A stretch of DNA of 61,857 bases, taken from positions 1 to 61,857 of the forward strand of contig RPRQ01000024.1 in the NCBI GenBank assembly GCA_003818205.1, in the 5' to 3' direction. Shown here in pieces: positions 26,569-35,120 of the stretch. Source of the DNA: Bacteroidales bacterium. GTDB taxonomy: Bacteria; Bacteroidota; Bacteroidia; Bacteroidales; Tenuifilaceae. The number at the start of each line of letters is the position of its first letter. Position 1 is the stretch's first letter. The position numbers and the translations under genes were made by a program. Below the pieces are notes generated by a model, which saw nothing but the letters and a program-made list of their open reading frames with translations, was not told the DNA's origin and made no database searches.

Positions 26569-27663
26569 ATGAAAAGAGTTTTAGTTGCAACAGGGGGAGG
26601 TGATTGTCCAGGTTTAAACGCAGTGATTAGGGCAATCGTTAAACGAGCCGCTCACGAACGCGACTGGGAGGTGATAGGAAGTATTCAATCGTTCGATGGA
26701 ATTCTTCGTGAGCCTACCGAGATAAGAGTTTTAGACGAGAGAGCTGTTGCAGGTATTCATGTTCAAGGAGGAACAATAATTGGTACTACAAACAAGGGAG
26801 GCCCCTTTTCATGGCCTGTAAAGAATAAGGATGGTAGTTGGACTTCAGTTGATCGCTCCGATGAGATGATTCGAAAGTTACAGTACCTCGGTATTGATGC
26901 TGTTATCAGCATTGGTGGCGATGGTTCGCAAAAGATTTCTCAGGATCTTTTCGAGAAGGGTTTAAATATTATCGGGGTTCCCAAAACTATCGATAACGAC
27001 CTTTCTGCCACCGATTTTACATTCGGATTCCAAACGGCCGTTCAGATTGCGACAGAAGCCGTTGATAAACTGGTAACTACAGCAGCTAGCCACAACCGAG
27101 TGCTAATCCTTGAGGTTATGGGGCGGTATGCAGGTTGGATTGCCCTTCATGCTGCAATTGCAGGTGGTGCAGAGGTTTGTCTAATCCCTGAAATACCTTA
27201 CGATACTCAAAAAGTATTGAGTAAGCTGAATAGCCGTTACGATAAAGGGAAAGGTAATGCCATTGTTGTTATTGCAGAGGGTGCAGTAGCCCAAGGCGGA
27301 AGCCTAATCTCGGAGCAAAGCGATGAGGTTGGCTACCATAATCTTCGCCTTGGTGGTGTTGCCCATAAACTTATGCACGATTTGAAAAATGCAGGTTTCG
27401 AAGCTGATATGCGCGAAACCGTTCTTGGACACCTACAACGAGGAGGTATTCCTGTTGCTTACGATAGAATACTTGCCACCCAATTCGGGGTTAAGGCTTT
27501 CGAAATGGTATTGGAGGGTAAATTTGGTGAAATGGTGGCTTATCGCCACCCTGATATTATATCTGTCCCGCTAATCGATGCAATCAACAAACCAAATTTT
27601 GTTGATCCTACTAGCGATTTGCTTAGAACAGCCAAAGGGGTTGGTATCAGCTTTGGGGATTAA
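26569..27663 (+). CDS. pfkA: 6-phosphofructokinase
   Basis: This 364-residue enzyme phosphorylates fructose 6-phosphate. The N-terminal loop is GGDCPGLNAVI. The phosphoryl-donor residues are Gly119 in GGDGS and Lys139 in PKTIDND. The Gly/Lys combination is known from group III ATP-dependent enzymes, while PPi enzymes have Asp/Lys, so ATP is the likelier donor. MGRYAGWIALHAA and HLQRGG are also family signatures. It is monocistronic, with a hairpin terminator 20 bases downstream. Confidence 0.92.
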   Translation: MKRVLVATGGGDCPGLNAVIRAIVKRAAHERDWEVIGSIQSFDGILREPTEIRVLDERAVAGIHVQGGTIIGTTNKGGPFSWPVKNKDGSWTSVDRSDEMIRKLQYLGIDAVISIGGDGSQKISQDLFEKGLNIIGVPKTIDNDLSATDFTFGFQTAVQIATEAVDKLVTTAASHNRVLILEVMGRYAGWIALHAAIAGGAEVCLIPEIPYDTQKVLSKLNSRYDKGKGNAIVVIAEGAVAQGGSLISEQSDEVGYHNLRLGGVAHKLMHDLKNAGFEADMRETVLGHLQRGGIPVAYDRILATQFGVKAFEMVLEGKFGEMVAYRHPDIISVPLIDAINKPNFVDPTSDLLRTAKGVGISFGD

Positions 27664-27680
27664 CACCAAGTTGAAAAGTC

Positions 27681-27708
27681 AAAGGCTAACTGTTGGGTTA
27701 GCCTTTTC
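27681..27708 (+). terminator. terminator of pfkA
   Basis: AAAGGCTAAC and GTTAGCCTTT form a perfect ten-base stem around a six-base loop, followed by TCT. It lies 18 bases after the pfkA stop. Confidence 0.85.
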
Positions 27709-27787
27709 TATTCTTATACCGATTCGCTAACAAGTCACTCAATTTATTTCGCAAACTCATAAATTGAGACTGTTAGTCGATCGGCAT

Positions 27788-27841
27788 ATACCAAAACTCG
27801 CCAAAATGATTATTTTAAAAATCATATTAGCGGTTTGGTAT
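27788..27841 (-). terminator. imperfect hairpin at the 3' end of fbaA
   Basis: ATACCAAA and TTTGGTAT pair at the base, with an inner ATGAT/ATCAT pair around a T/A-rich loop. The distal arm touches the fbaA stop codon. It is probably the end of the aldolase transcript, but there is no long T run. Confidence 0.45.
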
Positions 27842-28908
27842 TATATCCATCTATTCATAGCATTCAAATCGGCAAAGGCCTCTTTTAACCTTTCAACAAT
27901 CGACTCCTCCCCTTTTCGAAGCCAAACACGAGGATCGTAGTATTTCTTATTCGGAGCATCATCACCCTCGGGGTTTCCAATCTGCCCTTGCAGGTATCCT
28001 TGCTTTGCCATATAGAACTTTCTAATTCCATCCCAATACGCCCACTGGAGGTCGGTATCGATATTCATCTTAATAGCACCATAGCTGATCGCCTCTGCAA
28101 TTTTTCCCTTCTCGGAACCACTACCACCGTGAAATACAAAGTTTACAGGATTTAATTTCGTGCTAAACTTCTGCTCAATCAGCTTTTGGGAATTCTTCAA
28201 AATCATAGGATTTAAAACCACATTACCTGGTTTATAAACCCCATGAACATTGCCAAATGAAGCAGCAATGGTAAAATTGGGGCTTACCCTTGAAAGTTCC
28301 TCGTAGGCGTAAGCAACCTCTTCTGGTTGCGTGTATAGCTTGGAGCTATCGATACCGGTATTATCAACACCATCCTCTTCTCCACCAGTAACACCCAACT
28401 CAATCTCAAGGGTCATGCCCATCTTTGCCATCCGCTCAAGGTATCGTTTACATATCTCGATATTCTCCTTTAAGCTCTCCTCCGATAAATCAAGCATATG
28501 CGAGCTGAAAAGGGGTTTACCCATTTCCTTAAAATGCTTTTCTCCTGCATCGAGTAGGCCATCAATCCAAGGCAGCAACTTTTTTGCTGCATGGTCGGTA
28601 TGTAAAACCACTGGAACATCATACGCTTCGGCAAGAAGATGAACATGCTTTGCACCGCTGATCGCCCCTAAAATACTAGCCTTCTGCCCCTCATTGCTTA
28701 ATGTTTTTCCGGCAAGAAACGATGCTCCGCTATTGGAAAACTGAATGATAACAGGCGAATTAACCGCTTTAGCGGTTTCGAGCGTAGCGTTCATCGTATT
28801 CGTCCCTGTTACATTAACCGCAGGAAGAGCAAAACCTTCGGATTTAGCATAAGAGAATAGTTCAGATACCTGATTTCCCGTAAGAACCCCTGATGAAATT
28901 TTTTTCAT
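27841..28908 (-). CDS. fbaA: class II fructose-bisphosphate aldolase
   Basis: This 355-residue zinc-dependent aldolase splits fructose 1,6-bisphosphate. The metal ligands are visible in LHTDHAAKK and in FVFHGGSGSEK, with the catalytic loop around LEIELGVTGGEEDGVDN. The length and inserts match class IIA enzymes of the E. coli FbaA type. It is convergent with pfkA, placing two consecutive glycolytic enzymes side by side in separate transcripts. Confidence 0.94.
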   Translation of the reverse strand: MKKISSGVLTGNQVSELFSYAKSEGFALPAVNVTGTNTMNATLETAKAVNSPVIIQFSNSGASFLAGKTLSNEGQKASILGAISGAKHVHLLAEAYDVPVVLHTDHAAKKLLPWIDGLLDAGEKHFKEMGKPLFSSHMLDLSEESLKENIEICKRYLERMAKMGMTLEIELGVTGGEEDGVDNTGIDSSKLYTQPEEVAYAYEELSRVSPNFTIAASFGNVHGVYKPGNVVLNPMILKNSQKLIEQKFSTKLNPVNFVFHGGSGSEKGKIAEAISYGAIKMNIDTDLQWAYWDGIRKFYMAKQGYLQGQIGNPEGDDAPNKKYYDPRVWLRKGEESIVERLKEAFADLNAMNRWI

Positions 28909-29125
28909 GATTTATTAAATAGATTGACATTCAACTTAATAACCCATACCCAACGCCTTCGAATTGAAATTGGGTAATCATCCATAACCTTTGAAAATAG
29001 AAGTGCTAAAGATAATCATATCATTTTAAAAAACCTCACGAGACGACCATCACAATTCATTATTTTTGCGGCAAGTGTAGTCCATTATACGCTATTCTAA
29101 ACTATTAGAATTGGCGTAACCATTC

Positions 29126-29160
29126 ACCACGGAGGCACGGCAGGTCCGTGCCTCCGTGGT
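29126..29160. repeat. perfect 15-bp hairpin made of two facing CACGGAGG modules
   Basis: ACCACGGAGGCACGG and its exact complement are separated by CAGGT. It is followed at about 29182-29196 by the TTGCTGAATAGTTAC tail of repeat family A. The gene-free stretch 28909-29239 holds nothing else I can name. Confidence 0.75.
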
Positions 29161-29239
29161 TTATATTTCATTTCATAGTATTGCTGAATAGTTACGAATT
29201 GGCTAATATTCGTATATTGTAGAAGTTATTATTCGACCA

Positions 29240-30346
29240 TTGATTATCAGATTCAGCCTAATATCACCGCTTTGCCTCTACTCTATTCTGACATTCGCTC
29301 AGGGTATGGTTTCCGCTGATTCAACCTCAACAACCCATAGTATTGGGTTTAGAATTAGCTCCGGAATTCTTATACCTCATGAGAGATCATTAAAGCCTTT
29401 GAAGAAAGGAAATATCAAATCGTTTGAATTGAGCTACAGCTTAATAAAATATGATAGTAAAGCATGGCGAAGTTTCTATAACCACCCTGAAGTAGGAGTA
29501 TCGTATATGTTTATGGATTTGGGTTACCAAGAGGTTCTCGGTTACTCTCATAGTATTTACCCATACATTGAATTTCCGATAATTAAGCATAATAGAAGTT
29601 TAGCTCTTGGCTTTAAGGTAGCCTTAGGCTTATCATACTTTACTAAGATGTACGATAGCATTTCGAATCGTTCGAATATTGCCATATCAACCCCAATTAA
29701 TATGTACGCTTCATTGGGTTTGAATTTAAGCTATCGCTTTGCCGATAAAGTATCAGCGAATGTTGGGGTAAACGCATCCCATTTCTCTAACAGTTCGATC
29801 AAAAAGCCCAACTATGGGCTTAATATACCATTACTTAACATTGGTTTTAACTACAATTTCAATAGTAATGCAAGAACTTTTAGCAAAACTAGAGATTTTG
29901 ATACTGAAAAAACGGAATGGCTTATTATAATCACCGGAGGGGTTAAGGAAACGAAAGACCCCGGAGGGTCAAAGTACGGGATTGGCTCATTCTCGGTTGA
30001 ATATAGTAAACCATTTAAAACTTTTCTGAGGTATGGTGCATCCTTCGATTACATGTACGATGGCTCCACATTTGTTCACTTCAGGGAAGATTCTGTGCCT
30101 TACCACTCTCGATTTAAAGCATCCAAAGCAGGCATCTCGCTATTGGGAGAGATGTCCTTATACCGATTATCGGCATTTGGAAATTTGGGGATATACATCT
30201 ACAATTACGACAAGCAGCTTAGCGCTATTTACCAAAAGGTTGGCTTACGATATAGGATAACCGAATCAATTCACACTCAAATAGCCCTTAAAACCCACCT
30301 AAATGTTGCTGATTACTTTGAATTTGGAGTTGGGTTAAGGTTATAG
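29240..30346 (+). CDS. acyloxyacyl hydrolase (PagL-like) outer-membrane protein
   Basis: This 368-residue protein begins with a signal peptide ending in FAQ. The first ~200 mature residues resemble PagL, the barrel enzyme that removes the 3-O acyl chain from lipid A. HFSNSSIKKPNYG holds the His181/Ser183 pair. PagL has a Glu about 14 residues after the His; here that place is Asn. A further ~150 beta-rich residues follow, so the protein is about twice the usual length. No ATG fits, and TTG at 29240 gives an intact signal peptide. Activity is uncertain. Confidence 0.7.
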   Translation: MIIRFSLISPLCLYSILTFAQGMVSADSTSTTHSIGFRISSGILIPHERSLKPLKKGNIKSFELSYSLIKYDSKAWRSFYNHPEVGVSYMFMDLGYQEVLGYSHSIYPYIEFPIIKHNRSLALGFKVALGLSYFTKMYDSISNRSNIAISTPINMYASLGLNLSYRFADKVSANVGVNASHFSNSSIKKPNYGLNIPLLNIGFNYNFNSNARTFSKTRDFDTEKTEWLIIITGGVKETKDPGGSKYGIGSFSVEYSKPFKTFLRYGASFDYMYDGSTFVHFREDSVPYHSRFKASKAGISLLGEMSLYRLSAFGNLGIYIYNYDKQLSAIYQKVGLRYRITESIHTQIALKTHLNVADYFEFGVGLRL

Positions 30347-30356
30347 CTCTCATTTA

Positions 30357-31172
30357 TCATTCGTAACGAATACCTTCTACCCCCACAAGAATGGCTTTTA
30401 CTGAGCCAACTAAAATCTTAGCCTCAACGAGTACGGGTATTCTATACTTATCATCGGTAACCCAAACGAATAAATCCTCTCCTCCCTTAAAAATTGTCCC
30501 CTTAACGAGCATCGCCGAGAATTTAAAGGTAGAATAGGTTTTACCCCCATGAAGGGTTATGGTCTCCCGGCCAAGGTATCGGATGTAAAGGTTAAAAACC
30601 TCGTTGTCGATTGCCATGGTAAGCGGAATCTTCTGATCCTTTGATAGCCCTTCAAAGTTGATATTTCTACAAAAGTAGATTGCGCTTAATACATCGAAGG
30701 TATTGGGCTTAAGGGGCAACATCTCCTGCTTTGAGGGTCGATTAGAGGTAAAACTATTAACTTTTAGCTGAGACGATTTATAGTCAAAATCGTAAAGATT
30801 ATAAACAACATTTCCACCCTCATAGCTATCGCGAACAAACCAAAAGGGCTTTAATGAATCCTTACTTACAATCGATTCAAACCTATCGCGAACCTTGAAG
30901 AACCAATCGTACTGCTTTAAGCTCCATCCGTACGATTTGAAATAATAACAATCCTCCCCATTAAAAAGCGTATCGTTTACGCTGAAAACCACATCGCCCG
31001 CATTAATCCATATAAACCCCCAGTTGTAAACTGCTCGGTATTTTACCTTTTCACCACTTCGGAATGAATGAGATGCTAGCTGATTCACATTTTGCTGCGC
31101 GGTAAGCGAGTCTGAAAACAGCAGAATAGAAGCTATTATGAATATCGAAATATATCTAGCGGTGATTTTCAT
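30357..31172 (-). CDS. DUF3108 domain protein, exported
   Basis: This 271-residue protein has a signal peptide (ISIFIIASILLFSDSLTAQ). The mature part begins SFRSGEKVKYRAVYNWGFIW, which is characteristic of DUF3108 proteins, presumed periplasmic or envelope beta-sheet proteins. The start at 31172 places the signal peptide at the N-terminus; an upstream ATG would add nine residues. It is convergent with the acyloxyacyl hydrolase gene, with 10 bases between the stops. The function is unknown. Confidence 0.82.
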   Translation of the reverse strand: MKITARYISIFIIASILLFSDSLTAQQNVNQLASHSFRSGEKVKYRAVYNWGFIWINAGDVVFSVNDTLFNGEDCYYFKSYGWSLKQYDWFFKVRDRFESIVSKDSLKPFWFVRDSYEGGNVVYNLYDFDYKSSQLKVNSFTSNRPSKQEMLPLKPNTFDVLSAIYFCRNINFEGLSKDQKIPLTMAIDNEVFNLYIRYLGRETITLHGGKTYSTFKFSAMLVKGTIFKGGEDLFVWVTDDKYRIPVLVEAKILVGSVKAILVGVEGIRYE

Positions 31173-31196
31173 TGAATAAATATAATAAAACCTTAA

Positions 31197-31222
31197 CAAA
31201 AAAACCGAGGAACTCTCGGTTT
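31197..31222 (-). terminator. terminator of the phosphosulfolactate synthase gene
   Basis: AACCGAG and CTCGGTT pair around a short loop. On the minus strand the stem is followed by a run of Ts. It sits 25 bases after the stop of the comA-like gene and just upstream of the DUF3108 start. Confidence 0.75.
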
Positions 31223-31246
31223 AATCAATGTATTTAAAAAAATTAA

Positions 31247-32026
31247 CTACTGACCTTCTTTGAGCTCCTTTGGCAGAAACTGCAAGAATGTATCGCCACG
31301 CAAGCCCATTCGGAGAGTTTCTAATGAAATTATCTCATTTGGAGCAATATTCCCAAGATTTACATTTGCACCCAAAAGATTGATAAACCAAGCCTGTTGG
31401 CTCTTTATCGGTGCTTCCCATATCACATTCTCAATTCTTACACCATGAACTATATCGTTGATTAACTTGGTGTTCGCCGAATTATTTGAGTTGTAGATTC
31501 CTATATTACCGCTTTCTCTGGCCTCGGCAATAACCTTCCATGAACCAGCTTGAAGTTCTTTACTCATAGATTCAACCCAAACCTCATCAGGGATATGAAC
31601 ATCAGCATTTTTCGAACCCACCTCGGAGATTACGGTAACCCTCTTCGATAGTTTAGAAATATATTCGCACTTTACGTCATTATCCATCACCATGGAACCG
31701 TCGGAAACCTCGGCCAAATCGAGTTTATACTTATCGATAAACTTGCAGTACTCATCAAACATTCCCCTGATAATAAAAATCTCAAAAAGAGTACCTCCAA
31801 AGTATGGTCTAATCCTCGCCTTTTTGTATAGATTTATCTTTTCCTCTAGTTTGTTAGTAATTAAGGCCGTTCCAAATCCAAATTTAACAAAATCAATAAA
31901 CTCACTTCCCGATTCAACCATCGATTCTGCTTCGCGAAGGCTAAGACCTTTATCCATTACCATGGTTAATCCATGATTGCGCGGTTTATGAGGTCTTTCG
32001 GGAATATATGGTAAATTAAAATTCAT
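31247..32026 (-). CDS. comA: phosphosulfolactate synthase-like protein
   Basis: This 259-residue TIM-barrel protein belongs to the ComA family, which joins sulfite to phosphoenolpyruvate to give phosphosulfolactate. Landmarks are the N-terminal KPRNHGLTMVMDKGLS, FVKFGFGTA, RPYFGGTLFE, EVSDGSM and ISEVGSK. ComA acts in coenzyme M synthesis in methanogens and in sulfolactate formation in Bacillus. In Bacteroidota the product's fate is unclear; sulfonolipid or sulfolactate pathways are possible. No other pathway gene is adjacent. Confidence 0.83.
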   Translation of the reverse strand: MNFNLPYIPERPHKPRNHGLTMVMDKGLSLREAESMVESGSEFIDFVKFGFGTALITNKLEEKINLYKKARIRPYFGGTLFEIFIIRGMFDEYCKFIDKYKLDLAEVSDGSMVMDNDVKCEYISKLSKRVTVISEVGSKNADVHIPDEVWVESMSKELQAGSWKVIAEARESGNIGIYNSNNSANTKLINDIVHGVRIENVIWEAPIKSQQAWFINLLGANVNLGNIAPNEIISLETLRMGLRGDTFLQFLPKELKEGQ

Positions 32027-32175
32027 TCTATGATTATTATTGGTTAATGCTACAAATGTATTAGATTTTGGGAATATGTTATCGTTCTTGGATCAGAATT
32101 CAGCGTTTAGAGTTCAAAGTCTAAATTCTTTTCCAGATGTTATGTTTAGTCATTGGTTTCCAACTTCGCTCCTCT

Positions 32176-33576
32176 TTACAGCTGTTTGGTTTGATCCATA
32201 AACTCATCATCATTGATAACCGATACGATGCTAAAAAAATCATCGATGGATGTAGGATCGATACGTTTAGCCACCTTAAGCTCATCAAGAGCCTCTTTTC
32301 TTCGGTGGGAGAGGTAAAGCGCAGCGGCGTTTAGCACTTTCATCGAGGCGTTGCCATCGAACTTCTGGCCCAGCTCATCGAACATGTACTCAACATCACG
32401 AAACTTTTCCTGATAGAGGTATATCTCGGCAAGAGCAAGGTAAGCGTCAGGTTCATCGGGGTTAAGCGTTGTGGCCTCTCTATAAGCGGTTAGCGCCTCT
32501 TCTATTCTATTCAGCTCATAGTAAACCTTCCCTAAACCTAACCAAAAATCGTACATTTCGGATTCGAGGGCAATAGCCTTTTTAATGAAATCGAGGGCGA
32601 GGTTAGGCTGTTTCCGCTCGTTCATGATGATACCAATTCCATAGTAAGCCTCGGCAAACGCAGGATCAATCGAAATGGTTTTGTTGTACATCTCAAGGGC
32701 TTGTTCAAACTTCTCCAACTTTTCGTAGCACTCCCCTAGCGAACAGAAAACCCTTGGGTTATCGGGTTCAAGGATAATAAGTTCTTGAAAAACTGATGTA
32801 GCTTCCTTGTAACGTTCAATAGAGGCAAGGGTATTCGCTTTATTGTGATATGCAGAGTTGTATTCGGGATCAATTGCTATGCAATAGTCGTAGGCTTCAA
32901 TAGCCTCATCAAATTTACCCTGTTTCGTAAGCACTATGCCCAAATTATACCATACGTTCTGAGTAAACGGGTATAAATCGAGCAGTTTATTGTAGTAGTA
33001 GTAACTCTTGTCGATATCATTCACCTTCTCGTAGCTGTAGCCTAAATCGAAAAGGGTAGCAAAATGCTTATGATCGATTCGATGAGCTTCATGTAGATAA
33101 CGTATGGCAGTATTCAACTCCTCTTCAACAAAATAGATACTTGAAATACGGTAATTGAGTTCAGCTCTATCCTCAGCACAGGTTTCCACTGCATTTTTGA
33201 AGTTCTCTTCAGCTTTAATCAAATCCCCTTTGTTGAAATAGATATGCCCTTTGAGGTAGAGCACTTCGGATTTTTCGGTATGAACCTGCTCCAAGTAGTT
33301 TAGAATTTTTAAAGCCTCATCATATTTCTTTTCGGTAAAGTACAATTCGGCTTTCAATAGCTGAATCTCCGATGAGTAAGGATGCATTGCAATGGCTCTA
33401 TTTATAGCATCCGATGCGCAGGTATGCTCCTCATTGTCGAGGTAGTAGTTAATGATAACCTCATACTCCATTACATCAAAGAAAAAACTCTTCTTTTGAC
33501 GTATAAAGTTCTCATACCTCTGAACAAGTTCAAAAGCCTCTATCTCATTATAGCCAAAGTCTCTATCTTCCTTCAT
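32176..33576 (-). CDS. large TPR-repeat protein
   Basis: This 466-residue protein consists almost entirely of about twelve 34-residue TPR motifs, for example GYSYEKVNDIDKSYYYYNKL and GKFDEAIEAYDYCIAIDPEY. It has no signal peptide, so it is probably cytoplasmic. TPR arrays bind peptides and build complexes, but the partner is unknown. A TAAGTTTG -7 element lies 20-27 bases upstream. It is monocistronic. Confidence 0.85.
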   Translation of the reverse strand: MKEDRDFGYNEIEAFELVQRYENFIRQKKSFFFDVMEYEVIINYYLDNEEHTCASDAINRAIAMHPYSSEIQLLKAELYFTEKKYDEALKILNYLEQVHTEKSEVLYLKGHIYFNKGDLIKAEENFKNAVETCAEDRAELNYRISSIYFVEEELNTAIRYLHEAHRIDHKHFATLFDLGYSYEKVNDIDKSYYYYNKLLDLYPFTQNVWYNLGIVLTKQGKFDEAIEAYDYCIAIDPEYNSAYHNKANTLASIERYKEATSVFQELIILEPDNPRVFCSLGECYEKLEKFEQALEMYNKTISIDPAFAEAYYGIGIIMNERKQPNLALDFIKKAIALESEMYDFWLGLGKVYYELNRIEEALTAYREATTLNPDEPDAYLALAEIYLYQEKFRDVEYMFDELGQKFDGNASMKVLNAAALYLSHRRKEALDELKVAKRIDPTSIDDFFSIVSVINDDEFMDQTKQL

Positions 33577-33595
33577 CTCGCACCTACATCTGTTG

Positions 33596-33603
33596 CAAAC
33601 TTA
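33596..33603 (-). promoter_or_regulatory. -7 promoter element of the TPR gene
   Basis: On the minus strand TAAGTTTG matches TAnnTTTG and lies 20 bases before the ATG at 33576. Confidence 0.45.
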
Positions 33604-33787
33604 GCAATAATTTGAAGATATTGACCCTTAAATGGTTTTAAAGTATTAACAAATTATATATGATATTAACAGGAAGGATTACCTTGAGGACTTTGAGCCT
33701 ACCCGGAAGACAGATTCCTACAGCGCCTAGAGTACTTCAAATTCCTTAAAACTTTAGATACTCCAAACGAAAGTACTCCAAGTACTT

Positions 33788-34777
33788 CTAATCCATATTC
33801 CTCATGTATTTCATAAACTGCACCCGCTCAAAAACCTTTGGATCGAAGGTTTTCGATTGGCTCATCTTTCCCCTAAACTCATCAATAGTGCTATAATCAT
33901 TCTCTTTCATCCACTTTTCCAGTTCGTTAAGAATAAGACCTATCTGATTATTCCCATTCCTATAAAGAGTGGAGCAGAGTTGAACTGTTTTTGCGCCAGC
34001 TAGCAGCTGTTTTATAACTGCAGGTCCATCGTGAATACCCGTTGATGCGGATAAATCGCAGCTTACCCTATTGGCCATAACGGCAACCCAGCGAAGTGAC
34101 ATAGCCCCTTCTGCTGGCGTGCTAAGCACATGCGATGAGGTGAATTGCAATGTATATATGTCGAAATCGGGGTTATAGAAGCGGTTGAATAGAACAATTG
34201 CCTTTGTTGGGCTGTGGCTTATATGTTTTATGAAATATCCGAGGTTTGTATGGTAAAAACCTATTTTCAGTGAAATCGGAAGTTTTGAAACGTTGGTTAT
34301 TTTCCCAATGATATCGGAATAAACCTGATCGTTGGAGGCGTTAGCATCGCTAAAATTTACAGGTAAACTAAAGATATTGAGCTCTAGGCCATCTACCCCT
34401 GTATCTTCAATCCGCTTGGTAAAGTCGGTCCACCCCTCCGAGGTAACGCAGTTAATACTTGCAATGATTGGAATCTTAACGCTTTTCTTACTATCGGAAA
34501 GAAATTTAAGGTAGTTGGAAACTGTATCTTCCATCCTATCGAAATCAAAATATTCGCTTGTTTCAGGATAGACAAAACCCGAAGCATGCATTCTATTAAG
34601 ATTTTCCTCCGTTTCCAATATTATCTCCTCCTCAAACAACGACTTTGTAACAACTGCAGCTACACCTTTCTCCTCAAGGGCAATAATATCTTTTACGCTA
34701 TTGGTTAAACCTGAGCTTGATGCTATAATAGGGTTTTTTAGCTTTAAACCCATATAGGTAGTGGATAAATTAGCCAT
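33788..34777 (-). CDS. dihydroorotate dehydrogenase-like flavoprotein, paralogue 1
   Basis: This 329-residue FMN-binding TIM barrel resembles class 1 dihydroorotate dehydrogenases (LSTTYMGLKLKNPIIASSSG, GVDGLELNI, LPISLKIGFY, SASTGIHDGPAVIKQLLAGA). The C-terminal FRGKMSQSK segment matches a second copy at 57270-58283. A normal active-site Cys/Ser is not evident and there is no Fe-S domain. The reaction may not be orotate synthesis. It is monocistronic, with no other pyrimidine gene nearby. Confidence 0.8.
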   Translation of the reverse strand: MANLSTTYMGLKLKNPIIASSSGLTNSVKDIIALEEKGVAAVVTKSLFEEEIILETEENLNRMHASGFVYPETSEYFDFDRMEDTVSNYLKFLSDSKKSVKIPIIASINCVTSEGWTDFTKRIEDTGVDGLELNIFSLPVNFSDANASNDQVYSDIIGKITNVSKLPISLKIGFYHTNLGYFIKHISHSPTKAIVLFNRFYNPDFDIYTLQFTSSHVLSTPAEGAMSLRWVAVMANRVSCDLSASTGIHDGPAVIKQLLAGAKTVQLCSTLYRNGNNQIGLILNELEKWMKENDYSTIDEFRGKMSQSKTFDPKVFERVQFMKYMRNMD

Positions 34778-34814
34778 AGGTGAAAGTTTTAAGATTTTTT
34801 TAAAAATAATAAAA

Positions 34815-35031
34815 TAACGTGAGTTCGATTTAAGAAATGATAGTAATACTCTAAATTGTAATTTGTTACAAGTTTATCATATGGTATTGGAATGATGGAA
34901 TACTGGAATAATGGGGTTTCTTCTAACTTTTTTCTTCCAATATTCCATTTTTCCATCATTCCATTTCTCCCCTCAAAGTAAAATAATGATAACATAGCAC
35001 TTAAATTGTTTCTTACATCGAACTGACGTTA
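34815..35031. mobile_element. MITE-like 217-bp element with 23-bp terminal inverted repeats
   Basis: The left end TAACGTGAGTTCGATTTAAG AAA (34815-34837) and the right end TTTCTTACATCGAACTGACG TTA (35009-35031) are inverted copies with two mismatches. Inside lies a second inverted pair, GGAATGATGGAATACTGGAA facing TATTCCATTTTTCCATCATT. No transposase is encoded. A related left end with part of the interior lies at 47814-47905. It fills the gap between the DHOD-like gene and dapA. Confidence 0.75.
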
Positions 35032-35059
35032 AAATATACAAGTAATGTATTAATAATAC

Positions 35060-35090
35060 AAAGAGAAAAGGCTCACGGATGAGCCTTTTA
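35060..35090 (-). terminator. terminator of dapA
   Basis: AAAAGGCTCA and TGAGCCTTTT form a perfect ten-base stem with loop CGGA, 32 bases after the dapA stop. It is flanked by A- and T-rich sequence on both sides. Confidence 0.85.
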
Positions 35091-35120
35091 CAGAAAAATC
35101 TATATTTAGAACAATTTTGT

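Noticed and set aside
32176-33576. TPR protein as a transcriptional regulator
   Set aside because: No DNA-binding or signal-transduction domain is present, only TPR repeats.
34789-34995. Open frame of 68 codons
   Set aside because: It lies inside the MITE-like element and is made of its inverted ATTCC repeats.
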